Source: Bifidobacterium mellis
GTDB taxonomy: Bacteria; Actinomycetota; Actinomycetes; Actinomycetales; Bifidobacteriaceae
Assembly: GCF_000967265.1 (NCBI RefSeq)
Contig: NZ_KQ033885.1
Location: forward strand, 973,538-1,037,537
Direction of reading: 5' to 3'
Length of the DNA: 64,000 nt
Below the pieces are notes generated by a model. The model had not been told where the DNA came from and searched no databases. It saw only the letters and a list, made by a program, of their open reading frames with translations. Of this stretch, positions 60,987 through 64,000 are shown piece by piece (position 1 is the first letter of the stretch; each line of letters opens with the position of its first letter). The position numbers and the translations under genes were made by a program.

Positions 60987-63900
60987 TCAGCGGGGCTGTT
61001 CGTCCCGCGGGTCGTCAGGCTCCGGCGCTCCGGCCTGGGCCATGACCTGCTCGCTGAACGCGAGGGCGGCCTCATGGTTCTCCGCACGCCGGCGACGCAT
61101 CCAGGCTCCGCCCTGGACGGCCACGTAACCGCCCAGGAGCATCAGCCCGGCGGCCAGGACAACCAGGGCGATCTGTGAGCCCGTGGCGGGCAGGGCCGGA
61201 GGCTCGACCTTGCCGTTCCAGTCGTCGGTGTTGGACTCCACCGTGGTGTCCCCGCACAGGGCCACCCCGTCGACCATGACCGCATCCTTCGGCGTCTCCT
61301 GGACGGGCTTGGCGTCGGGGTCCTTCGGGTCGAAGGGCTTGTCGTCGCCGGGGACCACGCAGGGCGCCATCGGCCGGCCGGTCACCTTGGCCCGGTTGGT
61401 GTGGTGCCCGGTGACGCCCTTGAGGGTGCCGTGCACATCCACATACTTGCCGGGCTTGAGCTGGTAGTCGGCCCACCCGTCCGGATACTTCCAGTCCACG
61501 ACCTGGCCGTCGCCGGCCACGGTCTTGTCCTCCAGCTTCAGGTCCCGGCCCAGGAACACGTAGCCCGTGCCCGTGTCGGGATCGATGCCAGACTCGTTGT
61601 AGATGTGCACCGTGATGTCGGTGTCGCCGTCCACCGTCAGGGCCTGCTTGGGGTCGTTGCGATCCCCCTGGGGCAGGTCGCTCCTGGTGTCGAACTTGAC
61701 GATCCGCAGCCTGGGGGTCATGTCCGGGGTCCGGGTCCACACCACGTTCGAGGGGTTCACCTTGTCGTTGTAACGTTCGGTGAACCGGTTCTCGTGATGC
61801 TTGGTGACGGCCAGACGCTTGCACTGGATGTAGGCGCGCCAGCCGGCATCACGGTCGCCGGACGCGGACACCAGCGCCAGGTAGGCGGGTGTGGCCTGGA
61901 TGGTCACCTTGCCCGACCGGTCCTGCTCCAGGGTGAACAGCTCGCCCAGCTTCGGGGAGACGAACCCGGAGCCGGCGATCCGGTCGCCCTTGCCGGCCAG
62001 CACCTTCCCGTCCTTGTACAGGTCGCGGGTGGCGTACACGGCCCACTGGCCCGTGTACTGGTCGAACTTGGGATCCAGCTGGTCCTCGATCAGCCAACGG
62101 TCGGCCTGGGCGTATGCCCGGTTGGCCGGCAGGATGCTGCTGTCCAGCTGGTAGAGGAACAGCCGGTCCTTGTAGATGCTCCTGCCGTTCGTGCTCTCCC
62201 CGTTGACCTTGACCACCACATCCTTGGACGGGTTGATCGGCTTGAGCGGGTTGGACACCTGGTTGGTCTGCTTGCGCAGGTCGTTGATGACCTGCGTGGC
62301 CTTGTTCTTCACCACGTAGCCGTCCTTGACCTTGATGACCCTGTAGGGAAGCACCAGGTCATAGGTGCGGCCCAGCAGGCCCTGGTCGATGGCCGGCTCG
62401 AGCAGCGGGTTGTGGCTCCTGGCGGCGTAGGCGGCCAGGTCGGCAGGCTGCGGGTCGCCCTTGAGGATCTCCCCGGTCGCCGGCACCCTGGTGTCCACGG
62501 TCCGGGCGAACGCGTAGACCACGCCGTCCTTGACCTGGATGTTGAACTTCTGGGTGTAGTCCTTGCCGTCCGAACCCTGCACCTCGATACCGGAGGGGTC
62601 GATGGACAGGTACTCGTCGTCATAGTCGTCCACCAGGCCCAGCCGCCACACGGCGTACGCCTGGTTGGTCTGCCTGGCTTCCAGGGTGACCCGGTAGTAG
62701 CCCGTGTCGCCCAGCAGGAGGGTCTTCCCGTCGATGCTGACGCCCTGGTCCTTCGAGCTGACGTCCTTCTTGACCGGGTTGAAGTCCGGCGGGGTGTTGA
62801 ACACCTCGTTGGACGGGGTCAGGCTGTTGTTCAGGGTCAGCATCCACCGGTTGTTGACCCTGTGCCCGGCAGGGGCCTTCTTGCCGACGGTGCCCTCGAA
62901 CCGCAGCTGGATGCGCGGGTTCCCGCCTGCCCTCCACTGGCCGATCAGCGCCTGGTCGGTGAAGACGACCTGCACCAGGTGGTGCGCGTCGTCCCACTTC
63001 GTGCTGTACCGGCTCTTGGGGATCACCCGGCCGGTGTTCAGATCCATCAGCTCCAGGGTCTGCTTGTCGACCTTGAGCCACTGGTCGTAGGTGTCCGTGA
63101 GGATCACGCGGCACACCCCGTAGGCCAGGTCGTCGGGGAGTTTGGGCTGGGTGAGCAGCTGGTATTCGACCTTCTGGCCGGGGTAGACGACCTTGCCGTC
63201 CACGCTGTCCTGGTCGCCGCCCTGGCTGGCCTCGGACACCACGTCCTTCTTGACCGGCGGCACGTACCCGCAGATCTTCGGCTCGTTGGTGGCCACCTTG
63301 TGGGTGTTGACCTGCTCGTAGGCGCTGTTGGTCAGGTCCGCGCCTGTGGCGCCGGGCTCCTTGCAGAAGGTCAGCTCGTCGCCGGGCTGCCTGCCGAAGT
63401 CCTTGCGCACCTGGGCCGCTCCCTTGCCGCGGGCGAAGCTGATCGACCCGGGGACGAGCATCGTCACCTGCAGGGGGTCCGCCATGCCCTTCAGGCCACG
63501 CGGGTACGACGGCTTGGCCTTGGCCACGGCATGCGTGCCTTTCATGGTGATGTCGAACCGGTCGGTCACATCCTGGCCCCGGTTGGCGATGTCGCTGACC
63601 GAGGAGGCGCGGTCGGTGCCGGCCTTGGCCTGGTAGACGCGGATTTTCGACACGTCGTCCGCCTTGAAGATGTAGGACGCCTGTGACCAGTCGTCCCCGA
63701 TCTCGAACTGGGCGGGCGCCTCGATTAGGTCGGCCGCCACCGTGGCGTTCACCACTGAAGCCACCCTGTCGCCGTCGAGGAACTTCGCATTGTCGGCGCC
63801 GGTCGTGTCCGTGCGGGACGGGTCGATGACCGCCGCCCACCTGCCCGTCGCCGTGTCCTGCCTGATCCAGGACTTGTCGGGCTGGGGGCGCCACGTCGGG

Positions 63901-63995
63901 AACTCCTTGGCCCCCGTGTCCACGGCCGGCCTCTTGTTCCAACCCACCGTCGCATGATCGCTGACCTTGCTGAAATCAGGCTTCGACACCCGCAC
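60987..63995 (-). CDS. LPXTG surface adhesin with antigen I/II-like isopeptide domains, N-terminus beyond right edge
   Basis: The visible 1002 residues end in a cell-wall sorting signal (LPATG at 61193-61179, a hydrophobic span, then MRRRR). Before it are three related beta domains that open PVKKDVVSEAS, NPVKKDVSSKDQGVSIDGKT and NPSKDVVVKVNGESTNGRS. They resemble the C-terminal C1-C3 domains of streptococcal AgI/II (SspB/SpaP) adhesins, including AYIQCKRLAVTKHHENRFTERYNDKV. These domains usually carry Lys-Asn isopeptide bonds. An unusual ~32-residue acidic tail follows the RRRR. It is preceded downstream by a hairpin, and no sortase is in the window. Confidence 0.87.
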   Translation of the reverse strand: MRVSKPDFSKVSDHATVGWNKRPAVDTGAKEFPTWRPQPDKSWIRQDTATGRWAAVIDPSRTDTTGADNAKFLDGDRVASVVNATVAADLIEAPAQFEIGDDWSQASYIFKADDVSKIRVYQAKAGTDRASSVSDIANRGQDVTDRFDITMKGTHAVAKAKPSYPRGLKGMADPLQVTMLVPGSISFARGKGAAQVRKDFGRQPGDELTFCKEPGATGADLTNSAYEQVNTHKVATNEPKICGYVPPVKKDVVSEASQGGDQDSVDGKVVYPGQKVEYQLLTQPKLPDDLAYGVCRVILTDTYDQWLKVDKQTLELMDLNTGRVIPKSRYSTKWDDAHHLVQVVFTDQALIGQWRAGGNPRIQLRFEGTVGKKAPAGHRVNNRWMLTLNNSLTPSNEVFNTPPDFNPVKKDVSSKDQGVSIDGKTLLLGDTGYYRVTLEARQTNQAYAVWRLGLVDDYDDEYLSIDPSGIEVQGSDGKDYTQKFNIQVKDGVVYAFARTVDTRVPATGEILKGDPQPADLAAYAARSHNPLLEPAIDQGLLGRTYDLVLPYRVIKVKDGYVVKNKATQVINDLRKQTNQVSNPLKPINPSKDVVVKVNGESTNGRSIYKDRLFLYQLDSSILPANRAYAQADRWLIEDQLDPKFDQYTGQWAVYATRDLYKDGKVLAGKGDRIAGSGFVSPKLGELFTLEQDRSGKVTIQATPAYLALVSASGDRDAGWRAYIQCKRLAVTKHHENRFTERYNDKVNPSNVVWTRTPDMTPRLRIVKFDTRSDLPQGDRNDPKQALTVDGDTDITVHIYNESGIDPDTGTGYVFLGRDLKLEDKTVAGDGQVVDWKYPDGWADYQLKPGKYVDVHGTLKGVTGHHTNRAKVTGRPMAPCVVPGDDKPFDPKDPDAKPVQETPKDAVMVDGVALCGDTTVESNTDDWNGKVEPPALPATGSQIALVVLAAGLMLLGGYVAVQGGAWMRRRRAENHEAALAFSEQVMAQAGAPEPDDPRDEQPR

Positions 63996-64000
63996 GTCGA

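Noticed and set aside
60767-61087. 106-aa minus-strand frame between the adhesin and DUF4062 genes
   Set aside because: Arg/Pro/Leu-rich, overlaps the adhesin 3' end out of frame; no motif.

Overview
The window is chromosomal DNA from a high-GC Gram-positive actinobacterium, most probably a Bifidobacterium. That assignment is inference, because no rRNA is present. It rests on high GC throughout, many GTG/TTG starts, strong AGGAGG-type ribosome binding sites, an alaS-DUF6167-DUF948-rpsD neighbourhood, a fused shikimate kinase/dehydroquinate synthase, and a sufB-D-C-S-U-T cluster.

Bases 1-55,600 are mostly core genome in tight co-directional blocks. In order they are: gltB (cut by the left edge); lepA-hemW; divergent rpsT; a TRIC-type channel; ilvE; rplY; a divergent fatty acyl-CoA ligase; phoH-ybeY-corC-era with ATGA overlaps; rsmE and a HIT protein; tRNA-Leu(GAG); a SpoU methyltransferase; an NCS2 uracil permease; pyrG and the complete SUF iron-sulfur operon; the aroC-aroKB-aroQ-UvrA-like block; an orphan A24 prepilin peptidase; and rpsD-phosphoglycerate mutase-like-DUF948-DUF6167-alaS-ruvX-mltG. 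Bases 43,000-50,650 hold a drug-export module: a TetR-MFS pair with a palindromic operator, then an ABC-2 exporter (ATPase plus two permeases) divergent from a NarL-type histidine kinase/response regulator pair. Two similar palindromes lie between the divergent units, 42 bp apart. pcrA, an 11-mer-repeat LEA-like protein and xpt follow.

The most unusual locus is 54,580-57,120. A lactobacillus-like class I (aromatic-type) aminotransferase and a D-2-hydroxyacid dehydrogenase form a two-gene operon that looks suited to making aromatic D-lactates. Ahead of them I find a 15-codon ORF with an excellent ribosome binding site, encoding MQGTRFTYWWHGFDL (five Phe/Tyr/Trp in 15 residues). It is preceded by a recognisable promoter and followed by mutually exclusive RNA pairings, one of which covers the aminotransferase ribosome binding site. 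This looks like an aromatic-amino-acid-sensing leader-peptide switch.

From about 58,430 to the right edge the sequence is an accessory island. It contains a very AT-rich stretch, a degraded N4-(beta-N-acetylglucosaminyl)-L-asparaginase gene (stop codon and two frameshifts), a serine-resolvase N-terminal remnant, a DUF4062 gene interrupted by an in-frame stop, and a large LPXTG surface protein resembling the C-terminal isopeptide domains of streptococcal antigen I/II adhesins. That last gene continues beyond the right edge.
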